A stretch of DNA of 19,572 nt from JBIICS01 sp044238735 (GTDB lineage: Bacteria > Bacteroidota > Bacteroidia > UBA4408): positions 1-19,572 of the forward strand of contig JBIICS010000044.1 of NCBI GenBank assembly GCA_044238735.1. Direction: 5' to 3'. The translations under genes were made by a program, and so were the position numbers. The notes under the pieces were generated by a model that searched no databases, had not been told where the DNA came from, and saw nothing but the letters and a program-made list of their open reading frames with translations. Within the stretch, counting starts at the first letter, position 1, and every line of letters begins with the position of its first letter. This document shows positions 1 to 7,650 of this stretch, piece after piece.

Positions 1-57
1 GCCGAAGGGATGGATAAGAATACATACCATTATAGTGGATATGTGCATCTATATTAG
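1..57 (+). CDS. possible 3' end of a plus-strand gene (partial)
   Basis: Frame 1 is open from the left edge and ends at a TAG at 55-57, giving 18 residues that finish in SGYVHLY. The start lies outside the window. A tail rich in Tyr and Gly would suit an exported or outer-membrane protein, but 18 residues cannot establish coding. Other frames here are also open over similar lengths, including one on the minus strand, so this is only a candidate. It would be convergent with the minus-strand gene that ends at 135. Confidence 0.2.
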   Translation, partial: AEGMDKNTYHYSGYVHLY

Positions 58-134
58 TTTAATAATTTATTAGCGGATTGTTAGACATACAACCCTTAGG
101 CTTGTTAAAATAGAATAAACGCACTAAGCCCTTC

Positions 135-344
135 TCAAGTCAAGAGCTTCAGCTTAGCGTACCGAGGGTCTACCGAAAAATTAACCCATCCCGCATCGGC
201 ATATATTAACCCCCACTTATAGGCTACGTCGTATTCTAAAAGCTCTCCCGATAAAAAAGGTTTTGATTTAGGTAATGAGGAAACCTGCGCAAGTAAATTA
301 CTTAAACAAAAAAGAAAAATAAAGATACTTAATAGTCTGTTCAC
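135..344 (-). pseudogene. truncated DUF3108-like exported protein
   Basis: This reading frame has 69 codons, starts with GTG at 342-344 and stops with TGA at 135-137. Residues 1-19 form a signal peptide with a basic start (MNR), a Phe/Leu/Ile core and an LLA|Q cleavage site. Residues 31-57 (FLSGELLEYDVAYKWG, then a DAGWVNFSV strand) resemble the first beta-strands of Bacteroidota DUF3108 proteins, which are periplasmic and usually over 200 residues long. The similarity stops around residue 58. The other two minus-strand frames below 135 give only short peptides and do not restore the family, so the gene looks 3'-truncated by deletion or rearrangement, not simply frameshifted. It lies 55 bp downstream of the cysteine desulfurase gene on the same strand and may be co-transcribed with it. 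A genuine short protein is possible but less likely. Confidence 0.5.
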
Positions 345-399
345 AGTACAATTTACAAAATCTACAGCGTAGATAAAAGTTAATTAAATAAAGTCAGGT

Positions 400-1545
400 T
401 TAACTTTTTAAATCAACAACTGCTTTTCGTATTTGTTCTATAGCCTTATCGATGTGTTGTTCGCTGGTACTTCTTCCTAAACTTAGGCGAATACTTGCTT
501 CGGCCTCGGCTTTGGTAAGTCCCATTGCGGTTAAAACAAATGAGGGCAAAGGGGAAGAACTATTACAGGCCGAACCCAGAGAGTAAGCTATTTCTCTAGT
601 TTTTTTTAATAATTCACTGGCTTTAATTCCGGGGAAGTGAAGATTGGTAGTATTGCAAATTCTATTTTTAACACTTCCATTAATAAATCCAAAATTATCT
701 TCGGTTAAATGGTGTTCCAGTTTGGTTCTCAGTTTTGATATTCTGGAAACATCTGACCATAAATTTTCTTTTACTAAAAGGCAAGCTTCACCTAATCCAA
801 CAATGGCGGGCGTATTGTAAGTTCCATTTCTTAAATCGCGTTCCTGATTACCTTTTACAAACGGTAATAATGATACACGTGGATTTTTTCTTCTAATATA
901 TAAAGCCCCTGCTCCTTTTGGCCCGTAAATTTTATGCGCTGATATAGGCATAAGATCAATACCTAAATCGTTAATATTAAAAATCATCTTACCCGGGGCC
1001 TGAGTAGCATCACTAAAAACAATAATACCCTTGCTATGGGCCATTTCTGATATTTCTTCCATGGGTTGCACAACTCCGGTTTCGTTATTGCATAATTGTA
1101 AACATATTAAAATGGTATTGGCATTAATTTCGCTTTTTAACTGATTAAGATCTATTAATCCTTGTCGATCCACATCTAAATACATGATTTCAGCACCAAG
1201 GGTGGAGAGATAATCCAGCACATTTAATACTGCTTTATGCTCTGTTTTACAAGAAATAATTTTACTACCGTTTACCTTATAAGCATTATAGGCTGCTGTA
1301 AGTGCAATAAATATAGATTCGCTGGCACCGCTGGTAAAGATAATTTCATTTTCCTCACACTCTAAAAGATCAGAAACCTTTTTACGCGAAAGTTCAACTG
1401 CTGCCTTAGCTCCCCATCCTAATGAGTGAGTTGAACTTGCTGCATTAGCATATTCATTTGTTAGATAGGGCATCATAGCCTCCAAAACATTTCTGTCCAG
1501 TGCGGTTGTTGCGTTGTTATCCAGATATATTATTTCGCTATGCAT
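400..1545 (-). CDS. cysteine desulfurase, IscS/NifS family
   Basis: This 381-residue class V PLP enzyme would remove sulfur from L-cysteine, leaving alanine and an enzyme persulfide used for Fe-S clusters or tRNA thiolation. The catalytic set is complete and sits one residue behind E. coli IscS numbering: His103 stacks on PLP, Asp179 and Gln182 contact the cofactor, Lys205 (SAHKIYGPKG) is the Schiff-base lysine, and Cys327 (GSACNSSS) is the persulfide cysteine on the mobile loop. The N-terminal YLDNNATT motif is typical. The protein is about 20 residues shorter than E. coli IscS at the C-terminus, the end IscS uses in partner docking. No iscU, sufE-like or other Fe-S assembly gene is adjacent. 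The ATG at 1543-1545 overlaps the end of the upstream glycosyltransferase gene by 8 bp, implying translational coupling. Whether it serves Fe-S assembly or tRNA modification cannot be told from context. Confidence 0.93.
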   Translation of the reverse strand: MHSEIIYLDNNATTALDRNVLEAMMPYLTNEYANAASSTHSLGWGAKAAVELSRKKVSDLLECEENEIIFTSGASESIFIALTAAYNAYKVNGSKIISCKTEHKAVLNVLDYLSTLGAEIMYLDVDRQGLIDLNQLKSEINANTILICLQLCNNETGVVQPMEEISEMAHSKGIIVFSDATQAPGKMIFNINDLGIDLMPISAHKIYGPKGAGALYIRRKNPRVSLLPFVKGNQERDLRNGTYNTPAIVGLGEACLLVKENLWSDVSRISKLRTKLEHHLTEDNFGFINGSVKNRICNTTNLHFPGIKASELLKKTREIAYSLGSACNSSSPLPSFVLTAMGLTKAEAEASIRLSLGRSTSEQHIDKAIEQIRKAVVDLKS

Positions 1546-2545
1546 TCTTAATTATTTGAAATACCTCTTTAGCTTCAATTTCCATAATACAATGGCAAAT
1601 ACTCCCTTTTTTACAATCGTTACAATTACTTGATTTTACTAAGAAGTGTGCATCAGAGCCAAGTGGTGCCCAACGCGTTGGAAAAATGGGCCGCATTGGA
1701 GCAAAAAGCCCTATCGCCTTTTTACCTAAAGCTGCGGCAATGTGGAGAGGTCCGGTACTAGCTGCCACCATAACATCTGCATAGCTAATAAGTGATATAA
1801 ATTCTTCCAGTGTTAACTTACCTGAAACATCTGTAATATCCTCATTGTTAATCACTAATTCGTTACGGAACATTTTTCCTTCTTCCTCTGTTCCGCTTAT
1901 TATAATATTATAGATTTTATTTGGCAAAAGGCGTATAAGGGAATTAAAGTTTTGTAGCCCCCACTCGCGAGCACTGCCTTTAGATTTTGGATGCAAAATT
2001 ACGTTTATTTTATTCTCCTTGATAAATGCTTTGGCTTTTGAAGACTCGCTAATCTTTTCTAATCCATACCATCTGCTTATCTCCTTTAGTTCGGGTTGAA
2101 TATTTATACCAAAAGGAGCAAGTAGTTTTAAGTTTAGTTGCGACTCATGTAAATTTGTGTTTTTACGGGTAAGATTTACAAGTTTGTTGCAACTAAATAA
2201 ATTATAAATACGGCGATTAGTTGCTATTCTATATTTTATTTTGGTTTTATAAATTAATTGCGCTAAATGTTTATTAGGAAATACATGTATAAAACAATCT
2301 GCATTTAATCTGTTAATTTCCTCTATTTGTGCCTTTTCGGGAAGATTTTTAAGCGTCCACCAATCAATTGCCTCGTCTACAAAAGTACAGGCCTTTAAAA
2401 CGGGCAATGTATAGGTGTTTCCTAGGAATATAATCTTACATTTTGGAAAATATTCTTTAATAGCACCACACATCGGGAGAGTGAGAACCACATCGCCAAT
2501 ACTATCTGTTCTGCTAATGATAATGATGTCAGGTTTTATTTGCAT
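1538..2545 (-). CDS. glycosyltransferase family 9 (heptosyltransferase-like)
   Basis: This 335-residue GT-B protein resembles the ADP-heptose:LPS heptosyltransferases that add heptose to the LPS inner core on the cytoplasmic face of the inner membrane. The N-terminal domain opens with the family motif TDSIGDVVLTLP (13-24). The C-terminal donor-binding domain has HPKSKGSAREW (185-195) and the STGPLHIAAALG signature (263-274). It ends with a Cys-rich stretch with cysteines at 308, 311, 317 and 319, a tail seen in many Bacteroidota GT9 proteins. The ATG at 2543-2545 overlaps the upstream GT2 gene by 17 bp, and the stop overlaps the desulfurase start by 8 bp. The pairing with a WaaE-like GT2 supports a role in LPS core assembly. 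The exact sugar and acceptor cannot be assigned. Confidence 0.88.
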   Translation of the reverse strand: MQIKPDIIIISRTDSIGDVVLTLPMCGAIKEYFPKCKIIFLGNTYTLPVLKACTFVDEAIDWWTLKNLPEKAQIEEINRLNADCFIHVFPNKHLAQLIYKTKIKYRIATNRRIYNLFSCNKLVNLTRKNTNLHESQLNLKLLAPFGINIQPELKEISRWYGLEKISESSKAKAFIKENKINVILHPKSKGSAREWGLQNFNSLIRLLPNKIYNIIISGTEEEGKMFRNELVINNEDITDVSGKLTLEEFISLISYADVMVAASTGPLHIAAALGKKAIGLFAPMRPIFPTRWAPLGSDAHFLVKSSNCNDCKKGSICHCIMEIEAKEVFQIIKNA

Positions 2546-3293
2546 CCCAGCGTTTTTTAAGTTTATAGTATTTTAACCAGGCGGCATAAGCTGAAATTCG
2601 GCAAATGGTAAAGCCCGCCCTTCCATCTAAAAACCCCAATTTAATAAAATACGATTGAATAAATTTTACGACCGGGCTAAAAATCAAGTGGTAAAAGTAT
2701 GCTTTCTTACCAATCTGAAAATAAGCTTTGGCTGAAATATCCGTAAAGTACTCTACCTGTTTATAATGATCTTCTAAAGTATAATAACTGTAATGTAAAA
2801 TATTTCCCTTAAGCTTCTTAATGGTTGAACTTGCGGTATTAAACTTATACTCATCATGCGGATTAATTCCGGTCCATGACCCTAATCGCGAATCCCATAA
2901 GCGTAGCTTGGTATCCGGATACCATCCACAATGCTTAATCCAGTTACCGCAATAATTAGTTAAACGGTTCATAGTGTAGCCATTGTATAGCCAGTTCTGT
3001 TTAACGTTTTTTATTTCATCCAAAAGTTCATTATCCAATGCTTCATCGGCATCTAATGATAAGATATGTGGATAAGAGGCACATGTAATGGCAAAATTTT
3101 TTTGCTCAATATGTCCTTCAAATTTATTTTCAATAAAACGTGAATTATATTTTAAAGCAATTAATTTGGTATTGTCGGTAGAGTAGGAGTCTACTATTAC
3201 TATCTCATCTGCAATAGATAAAACAGACCTCAAACATCTTTCCAGGTTCTTTTCTTCATTAAAAGTTATTATAACAACTGATAATTTTATCAT
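2529..3293 (-). CDS. glycosyltransferase family 2, WaaE/KdtX-like
   Basis: This 254-residue GT-A enzyme would act on the cytoplasmic side of the membrane in LPS core assembly. From the ATG at 3291-3293 it begins MIKLSVVIITFNEE, the standard GT2 first strand. DSYSTDNT follows at 35-42 and the metal-binding DAD motif of SLDADEAL lies at 81-83. The acceptor region contains HCGWYPDTKLRLWD, a late HYSYYTLEDHYKQ block and a C-terminal FLDGRAGF motif, all characteristic of the WaaE-like (LPS core beta-glucosyltransferase) branch. The frame stays open six codons further to a TTG at 3311, but the ATG puts the first beta-strand at residues 2-9 as in other GT2 proteins, so I chose it. It is probably the first gene of the minus-strand run and overlaps the GT9 gene by 17 bp. 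Confidence 0.88.
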   Translation of the reverse strand: MIKLSVVIITFNEEKNLERCLRSVLSIADEIVIVDSYSTDNTKLIALKYNSRFIENKFEGHIEQKNFAITCASYPHILSLDADEALDNELLDEIKNVKQNWLYNGYTMNRLTNYCGNWIKHCGWYPDTKLRLWDSRLGSWTGINPHDEYKFNTASSTIKKLKGNILHYSYYTLEDHYKQVEYFTDISAKAYFQIGKKAYFYHLIFSPVVKFIQSYFIKLGFLDGRAGFTICRISAYAAWLKYYKLKKRWDANKT

Positions 3294-3601
3294 AAAATAA
3301 AATTCATTCAAAAAATTCTACATCTTTATCTGAAGACCTATTGGTTTGAATAAAAAATCTGTTTAAAATTAATTTAAAAAAATAGAGTACGCATTTTTTA
3401 TTTAAAGCCCTTACTAAAGAACTTCACAATTAGTTGAGTACTTCTAAAATAAAAACAATTAAAAAAAAGGAATTTAAAAATATTTAGTGCTTAAACACAT
3501 AAATGTCTGATATTATGACTTTTACAAGTGTTTAAATATGGGTAAATAACATCCAAATTCAGCGTCTTTTTGCTAAATTGCATGCTTGTTATTTTTTTTG
3601 A
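3294..3601. other. AT-rich divergent intergenic spacer
   Basis: This 308-bp non-coding stretch separates the divergent GT2 (minus) and isomerase (plus) genes and must hold both promoters. It is very rich in A and T runs, for example around 3462-3480. I find no perfect TAnnTTTG -7 element on either strand, no convincing hairpin, no tRNA and no credible short reading frame. The longest plus-strand one that starts with ATG, near 3503, has about 10 codons. Confidence 0.6.
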
Positions 3602-4582
3602 ATGAAAACGTTAATACAAAATTTTTCCGGACAACTTAGAGAGGCCATTGAAATTGCTCAACAGGCAAAATTAACTTTATACAATGGAGAGTTAGAGAAT
3701 GTTTTAATTTCGGGCTTAGGAGGTTCGGGGATTGGGGGTACATTAGTAGCAGAATTGTGCGAGAACGGGGGCACAATTCCGGTTTTAGTTAATAAGAAGT
3801 ATCAAATACCTAGTTTTGTTGGGCCAAGTACTTTATTTATTGCCTCTTCATACAGTGGTAATACAGAAGAAACTATTGAGGCAACCTTGGCCGCTAAGGA
3901 TAAAGGAGCTAAAATAGTTTGCATCTCATCAGGGGGAAGAATTATTGAATTAGCAAAAGAAAACAACTGGGATTATGTAATTGTTCCAGGTGGAAACCCC
4001 CCGAGAGCATGTTTGGGTTATTCGCTAGTTCAACTTGTCAACATCTTAAGCTTTAATAAAGTTACTACCGATACCATGTTTAAACAGCTTCAAGGAGCTA
4101 TAAAGCTTATTGATTCTGAAGAACAAAATATACAAAACGAAGCAAAAGAGATTGCAAAAAAATTAGTTGGTAAAATTCCGGTTATCTATACACTCTCTCT
4201 AGAAGCGGTAGCTGTGCGTTTCCGTCAGCAAATAAATGAAAACGGTAAAAACCTTTGTTGGCATCACGTTATACCCGAAATGAATCATAACGAACTGGTG
4301 GGATGGAGAGATAAGAATGAGAATTTAGCCGTTATTGTTCTTCGCAATGCTTCCGATTATTACAGGAATTTAAAGAGACTGGAAGTTAATCTGGATATTA
4401 TTTCCAAATATACGAGCCACATTATTACATTAAATTCAAAGGGTAGCAACACCATAGAGGAAGCCATCTATATGATTCACTTAACCGATTGGATTTCTTG
4501 TTATTTGGCAGATGAAAAAGGAGTTGACGTGATGGAGGTTAAGGTTATTGATCATTTAAAAGGAGAGTTGTCTAAAATATAG
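3602..4582 (+). CDS. bifunctional phosphoglucose/phosphomannose isomerase
   Basis: This 326-residue cytoplasmic protein of two SIS domains belongs to the small PGI/PMI family, which interconverts fructose 6-phosphate with glucose 6-phosphate and mannose 6-phosphate. The first SIS domain shows GLGGSGIGG (38-46) and the phosphosugar-binding SSYSGNTEET (82-91). PGGNPPRACLGYS (129-141) is the family's linker signature. The second domain holds the catalytic region, with Glu213 in NENGK and PEMNHNE (225-231) containing the His229 expected to open the sugar ring. These motifs separate it from the larger classical Pgi and from simple SIS sugar isomerases. It is the first gene of a tight plus-strand operon, with cysS starting 2 bp after its stop. 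Whether it supplies glycolysis or mannose-containing envelope sugars is not shown by the sequence. Confidence 0.88.
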   Translation: MKTLIQNFSGQLREAIEIAQQAKLTLYNGELENVLISGLGGSGIGGTLVAELCENGGTIPVLVNKKYQIPSFVGPSTLFIASSYSGNTEETIEATLAAKDKGAKIVCISSGGRIIELAKENNWDYVIVPGGNPPRACLGYSLVQLVNILSFNKVTTDTMFKQLQGAIKLIDSEEQNIQNEAKEIAKKLVGKIPVIYTLSLEAVAVRFRQQINENGKNLCWHHVIPEMNHNELVGWRDKNENLAVIVLRNASDYYRNLKRLEVNLDIISKYTSHIITLNSKGSNTIEEAIYMIHLTDWISCYLADEKGVDVMEVKVIDHLKGELSKI

Positions 4583-4584
4583 TT

Positions 4585-6072
4585 ATGACAAAATTAAGGA
4601 GCGACCTCCCTCTTTACATATACAATACCCTATCTCGGAAAAAGGAAGAGTTTAAACCTATTAATTTTCCTTTAGTGGGTATGTATGTATGTGGCCCTAC
4701 CGTATACAGTGATGTTCACCTTGGTAATTGCCGTACTTTTATTTCGTTTGATGTTATTTATCGCTATTTAATTTTCCTTGGTTATAAAGTAAGGTATGTC
4801 CGTAATATTACCGATGCGGGTCACCTGGAGAGTGATGCCGACGCGGGTGATGACAAGATTGGGAAAAAAGCCAAGCTGGAGCAATTAGAACCTATGGAAA
4901 TTGTTCAGCGTTACACGGTTGGATTTAGAGAGGTAATGAAGGTTTTTAACACATTACCGCCCTCCATAGAACCCACCGCTACCGGTCATATAAGTGAACA
5001 AATTGAAATGACTAAGCAAATAATAAAAAACGGCTTAGCATACGAAAGTAACGGCACCATTTATTTTGATGTTGATCGCTTTAATAAAGACCACCGTTAT
5101 GGTGCACTCAGCAATCGAAACTTAGATGATTTACTAAACAACACCCGCGATTTAGATGGGCAGGAAGATAAAAAAGGAAAACTAGATTTTGCACTTTGGA
5201 TTAAAGCAAAACCAGAGCATTTAATGCAATGGCCGTCCCCATGGGGTTGGGGTTTTCCGGGTTGGCATATCGAATGTTCTGCTATGAGCAGAAAATATCT
5301 GGGAGAACAATTTGATATACACGGTGGAGGAATGGATTTAATTCCAACTCACCACACCAATGAAATTGCTCAGAATATTGGATACTGTGGTAAAACCCCG
5401 GTTAATTACTGGATACATACCAATATGCTTACCGTTAATGGTCAAAAAATGAGTAAATCGTTAGGGAACTCCTTTTTGCCACAAGAACTTTTTACAGGCC
5501 AACATCCTTTACTGGAAAAAGGATATGCACCTATGGCTGTAAAATTCTTTATGTTACAAACTCATTATTCATCTACACTTGATTTCTCTAACGAAGCCTT
5601 AAGTGCTGCAGAAAAAGGGTATCAACGTTTAATCAATGCTATTTCAACATTAGATAAGTTAAAACCTTCGAATGTATCAACGGTTAGTATTAAAACGTTA
5701 GAACAAGATTTATTTAAAGCAATGAACGATGACTTTAACACTCCGGTATTAATTGCTCATTTGTTTGATGCTGTTAGAATGATAAATTCTATTGCAGATG
5801 GAAAAGAAAAAATAAACGAAGCTGATTATAATGATCTTAAATCCCTGATAAGCTCCTTTGTTTATGATGTTTTAGGGTTATTAACCGAAGAAAAAGGAAC
5901 GGAGAAGCACAAAGAATTGCTAGCACATTTAATTAACAAGCAGCTCGAAGCTCGGGCTTTAGCAAAATCAGAAAAGAATTTTGCCTTATCTGATAAAATC
6001 CGTGATGAATTAATTGCAATGGGGGTAATAATAAAAGACTCAAAAGAAGGCACAACCTGGGAATTAGCTTAA
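4585..6072 (+). CDS. cysS: cysteinyl-tRNA synthetase
   Basis: This 495-residue class I synthetase charges tRNA-Cys in the cytoplasm. The ATP-binding HIGH motif appears as HLGN (45-48, in VYSDVHLGNCRTF) and the second signature as KMSKS (288-292). The zinc site that selects cysteine is intact: Cys36 in YVCGPTVY, Cys231 in WHIECSAMS, and His256 and Glu260 in PTHHTNE, corresponding to C28, C209, H234 and E238 of the E. coli enzyme. The C-terminal helical anticodon-binding domain follows from about residue 340. Length is close to the family norm of about 460-500. It starts 2 bp after the isomerase gene and ends 1 bp before the glutaminyl cyclase gene, so the three are almost certainly one transcript. 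Confidence 0.96.
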   Translation: MTKLRSDLPLYIYNTLSRKKEEFKPINFPLVGMYVCGPTVYSDVHLGNCRTFISFDVIYRYLIFLGYKVRYVRNITDAGHLESDADAGDDKIGKKAKLEQLEPMEIVQRYTVGFREVMKVFNTLPPSIEPTATGHISEQIEMTKQIIKNGLAYESNGTIYFDVDRFNKDHRYGALSNRNLDDLLNNTRDLDGQEDKKGKLDFALWIKAKPEHLMQWPSPWGWGFPGWHIECSAMSRKYLGEQFDIHGGGMDLIPTHHTNEIAQNIGYCGKTPVNYWIHTNMLTVNGQKMSKSLGNSFLPQELFTGQHPLLEKGYAPMAVKFFMLQTHYSSTLDFSNEALSAAEKGYQRLINAISTLDKLKPSNVSTVSIKTLEQDLFKAMNDDFNTPVLIAHLFDAVRMINSIADGKEKINEADYNDLKSLISSFVYDVLGLLTEEKGTEKHKELLAHLINKQLEARALAKSEKNFALSDKIRDELIAMGVIIKDSKEGTTWELA

Positions 6073-6073
6073 A

Positions 6074-7060
6074 ATGAATAAACAACTCTATCCTATAATA
6101 CTGTTTTTATTGACTTTAATGGGATGCGATAATAATACGCAGAACGTTAGCGATACTAAAAATAATCCCCCCGAAACAGTTGTAAATGTGCCGCTTTTTA
6201 ATGAAGATAGCGCACTTGTTTTCATTAAAAATCAGGTTGATTTTGGGCCACGCGTTCCAAGCACCGAAGCGCATGAAAAATGTGCAAATTATATCATAAA
6301 CAAACTAAAATCACATGGTTTGCAGGTTCAAGTTCAGGAGGGAATGGTTAAAACCTTCGACAATAAAACTCATAAAATAAAAAATATAATCGCTTCTGTT
6401 AATCCCGATCGCCAATCACGTATTTTTATTAGTGCTCACTGGGACACAAGACCCTTTGCTGACCAGGATTCTAAAAATAAAGATATGCCCATTGATGGGG
6501 CAAACGATGGTGCCAGCGGGGTAGGGGTATTATTGGAATTAGCACGCCAGTTTTCAATAGTGAAACCAACTGCGGGCATAGATTTAATCTTTTTTGATAT
6601 TGAGGATTATGGTCAGCCGCAAGACACTAAATTTCCAGAAATGGAAGACAGCTATTGCCTGGGATCCCAATATTGGGCCAATCATAAAGACCCCTCCTAT
6701 TCTGCTAAATATGGTGTAAACTTAGATATGATAGGAGGCACAAATGCCCGATTTACCAAAGAAGGAACCTCCATGTATTATGCCCCCGGTATATTGGAAA
6801 AAGTTTGGAAAACAGCCAACGATATAGGATACGGCAATTATTTTGTTAACGATAAAACAGCTCCCATTACGGATGATCACTCCTATGTAAATGAAATTGC
6901 CAAAATTCCAACCATAGATATTATAGACAATGATCCCACAACAAAATCAAACTTTTATAAACACTGGCACACGCATCAGGATAGTTTCGAAAATATTGAT
7001 AAAAAATCGATTAAGGCAGTTGGACAAACCTTGATGCAGTTATTATACCATGAAAAATAA
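6074..7060 (+). CDS. glutaminyl-peptide cyclotransferase (M28 fold), lipoprotein
   Basis: This 328-residue lipoprotein would be anchored facing the periplasm and turn N-terminal Gln into pyroglutamate. Residues 1-17 are a lipoprotein signal ending in lipobox LMGC, with Cys18 as the lipidated residue. The catalytic domain matches type II glutaminyl cyclases more closely than M28 aminopeptidases: AHWDTR (121-126), zinc ligand Asp145 in GANDGASG, catalytic Glu177 with zinc ligand Asp178 in FFDIEDYG, Asp268 in DDHSY, and zinc ligand His299 in HWHTHQD. The WHT context of that last ligand and the CLGSQYW segment (195-201) are typical of bacterial cyclases. The ATG is 1 bp after the cysS stop, and the gene is the last of its operon. 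An aminopeptidase role is the main alternative. I lean to cyclase because one metal site seems to be retained and the host shows many Gln+1 signal peptides. Confidence 0.82.
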   Translation: MNKQLYPIILFLLTLMGCDNNTQNVSDTKNNPPETVVNVPLFNEDSALVFIKNQVDFGPRVPSTEAHEKCANYIINKLKSHGLQVQVQEGMVKTFDNKTHKIKNIIASVNPDRQSRIFISAHWDTRPFADQDSKNKDMPIDGANDGASGVGVLLELARQFSIVKPTAGIDLIFFDIEDYGQPQDTKFPEMEDSYCLGSQYWANHKDPSYSAKYGVNLDMIGGTNARFTKEGTSMYYAPGILEKVWKTANDIGYGNYFVNDKTAPITDDHSYVNEIAKIPTIDIIDNDPTTKSNFYKHWHTHQDSFENIDKKSIKAVGQTLMQLLYHEK

Positions 7061-7140
7061 CCGATTTTAAAAATGGAAAAGGTTCTCTAAATTAAATGTT
7101 AAACCGGCTTTGTATCCGTATAAATATGGTTTACAGTAGC

Positions 7141-7413
7141 TTATAATCCATTAAATTCATCATTTAGAAAATCTTGCCATGGCTTTAAATTAGCCATTAC
7201 TTGAAAAAGCTGATAAATATTGTTAAACTGATCATCATTTACGTGCTTGCTTAATTCGGTTAAACGATAACGTTCATAATTTACTATTGCTTTTTTTTCA
7301 GACTCAGTTAGAGAAGATCCGCTGTATTCTTTTTCACGCAAATCATTGATGCTCACTATGTTAGAAAGCAAGCCTTTTTTCCCGATTAATTTATTTAGCG
7401 CGTTTTTATTCAC
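7141..7413 (-). CDS. hypothetical protein, 90 residues
   Basis: I do not recognise this protein. It starts with GTG at 7411-7413, preceded by AAAAG, and ends with TAA at 7141-7143. It is soluble-looking: no signal peptide, no membrane segment and no cysteine. The N-terminus is basic (MNKNALNKLIGKKG). The middle has LTESEKKAIVNYERYRL, which looks helical and charged, and the C-terminal third (FNNIYQLFQVMANLKPWQDF) looks like an amphipathic helix. Predicted helices at about residues 36-57, 61-75 and 77-85 suggest a small helical bundle. It stands alone on the minus strand, convergent with the glutaminyl cyclase gene and divergent from nuoA. The absence of competing frames and the plausible composition support coding. 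The function is unknown. Confidence 0.62.
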   Translation of the reverse strand: MNKNALNKLIGKKGLLSNIVSINDLREKEYSGSSLTESEKKAIVNYERYRLTELSKHVNDDQFNNIYQLFQVMANLKPWQDFLNDEFNGL

Positions 7414-7444
7414 CTTTTCTATCGGGATAAATTTAATAATAAGT

Positions 7445-7469
7445 TCGGGTGCTTTTAAAAAAAACCCGA
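7445..7469. other. inverted repeat upstream of the 90-residue gene
   Basis: TCGGGT at 7445-7450 is repeated inverted as ACCCGA at 7464-7469 around a 13-base A/T-rich loop. It lies in the nuoA divergent spacer, 32 bp upstream of the minus-strand GTG start. There is no T-tract after the stem on either strand, so it does not look like an ordinary terminator. It could be a 5' leader structure or a protein-binding site, or it could be chance. Confidence 0.25.
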
Positions 7470-7571
7470 CAGTTTACTAACATTATTGTTTTAATTAAGC
7501 AGGCCGGTTAAAACATGGTTAATATCATTTTATAAGCCACTAAAATTCACCTTAAAACACAATAAAATTAA

Positions 7572-7579
7572 TATCTTTG
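7572..7579 (+). promoter_or_regulatory. Bacteroidota-type -7 promoter element for nuoA-F
   Basis: TATCTTTG is a perfect match to the Bacteroidota -7 consensus TAnnTTTG recognised by their unusual housekeeping sigma factor. It lies 71 bp upstream of the nuoA ATG in the correct orientation. No clean -33 TTTG is present at the usual distance of about 19-21 bp, only ATTCAC near 7545-7550. Transcription would start near 7585 and leave a leader of about 65 bases. Confidence 0.6.
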
Positions 7580-7650
7580 GACAGTAGAAAAGTATTCAAA
7601 AAATATGTACTTAACCTCTATTTTATTTCATAAACCTTTTAGTTAAAAAC

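Noticed and set aside
3294..3311. Longer GT2 protein starting at TTG 3311
   Set aside because: The extra six residues (MNEFYF) precede a good ATG, and GT2 proteins start close to the first strand (IKLSVVIITFNEE).
3567..3600. Possible -33 (TTTTTG) and T-rich -7 region before the isomerase gene
   Set aside because: The T-run does not match TAnnTTTG, and the implied transcription start would fall inside or after the ATG.
4717..4728. CysRS HIGH motif reading HLGN, considered as a defect
   Set aside because: The second and fourth positions vary in class I synthetases, and this form occurs in related bacterial CysRS; the zinc ligands and KMSKS are intact.
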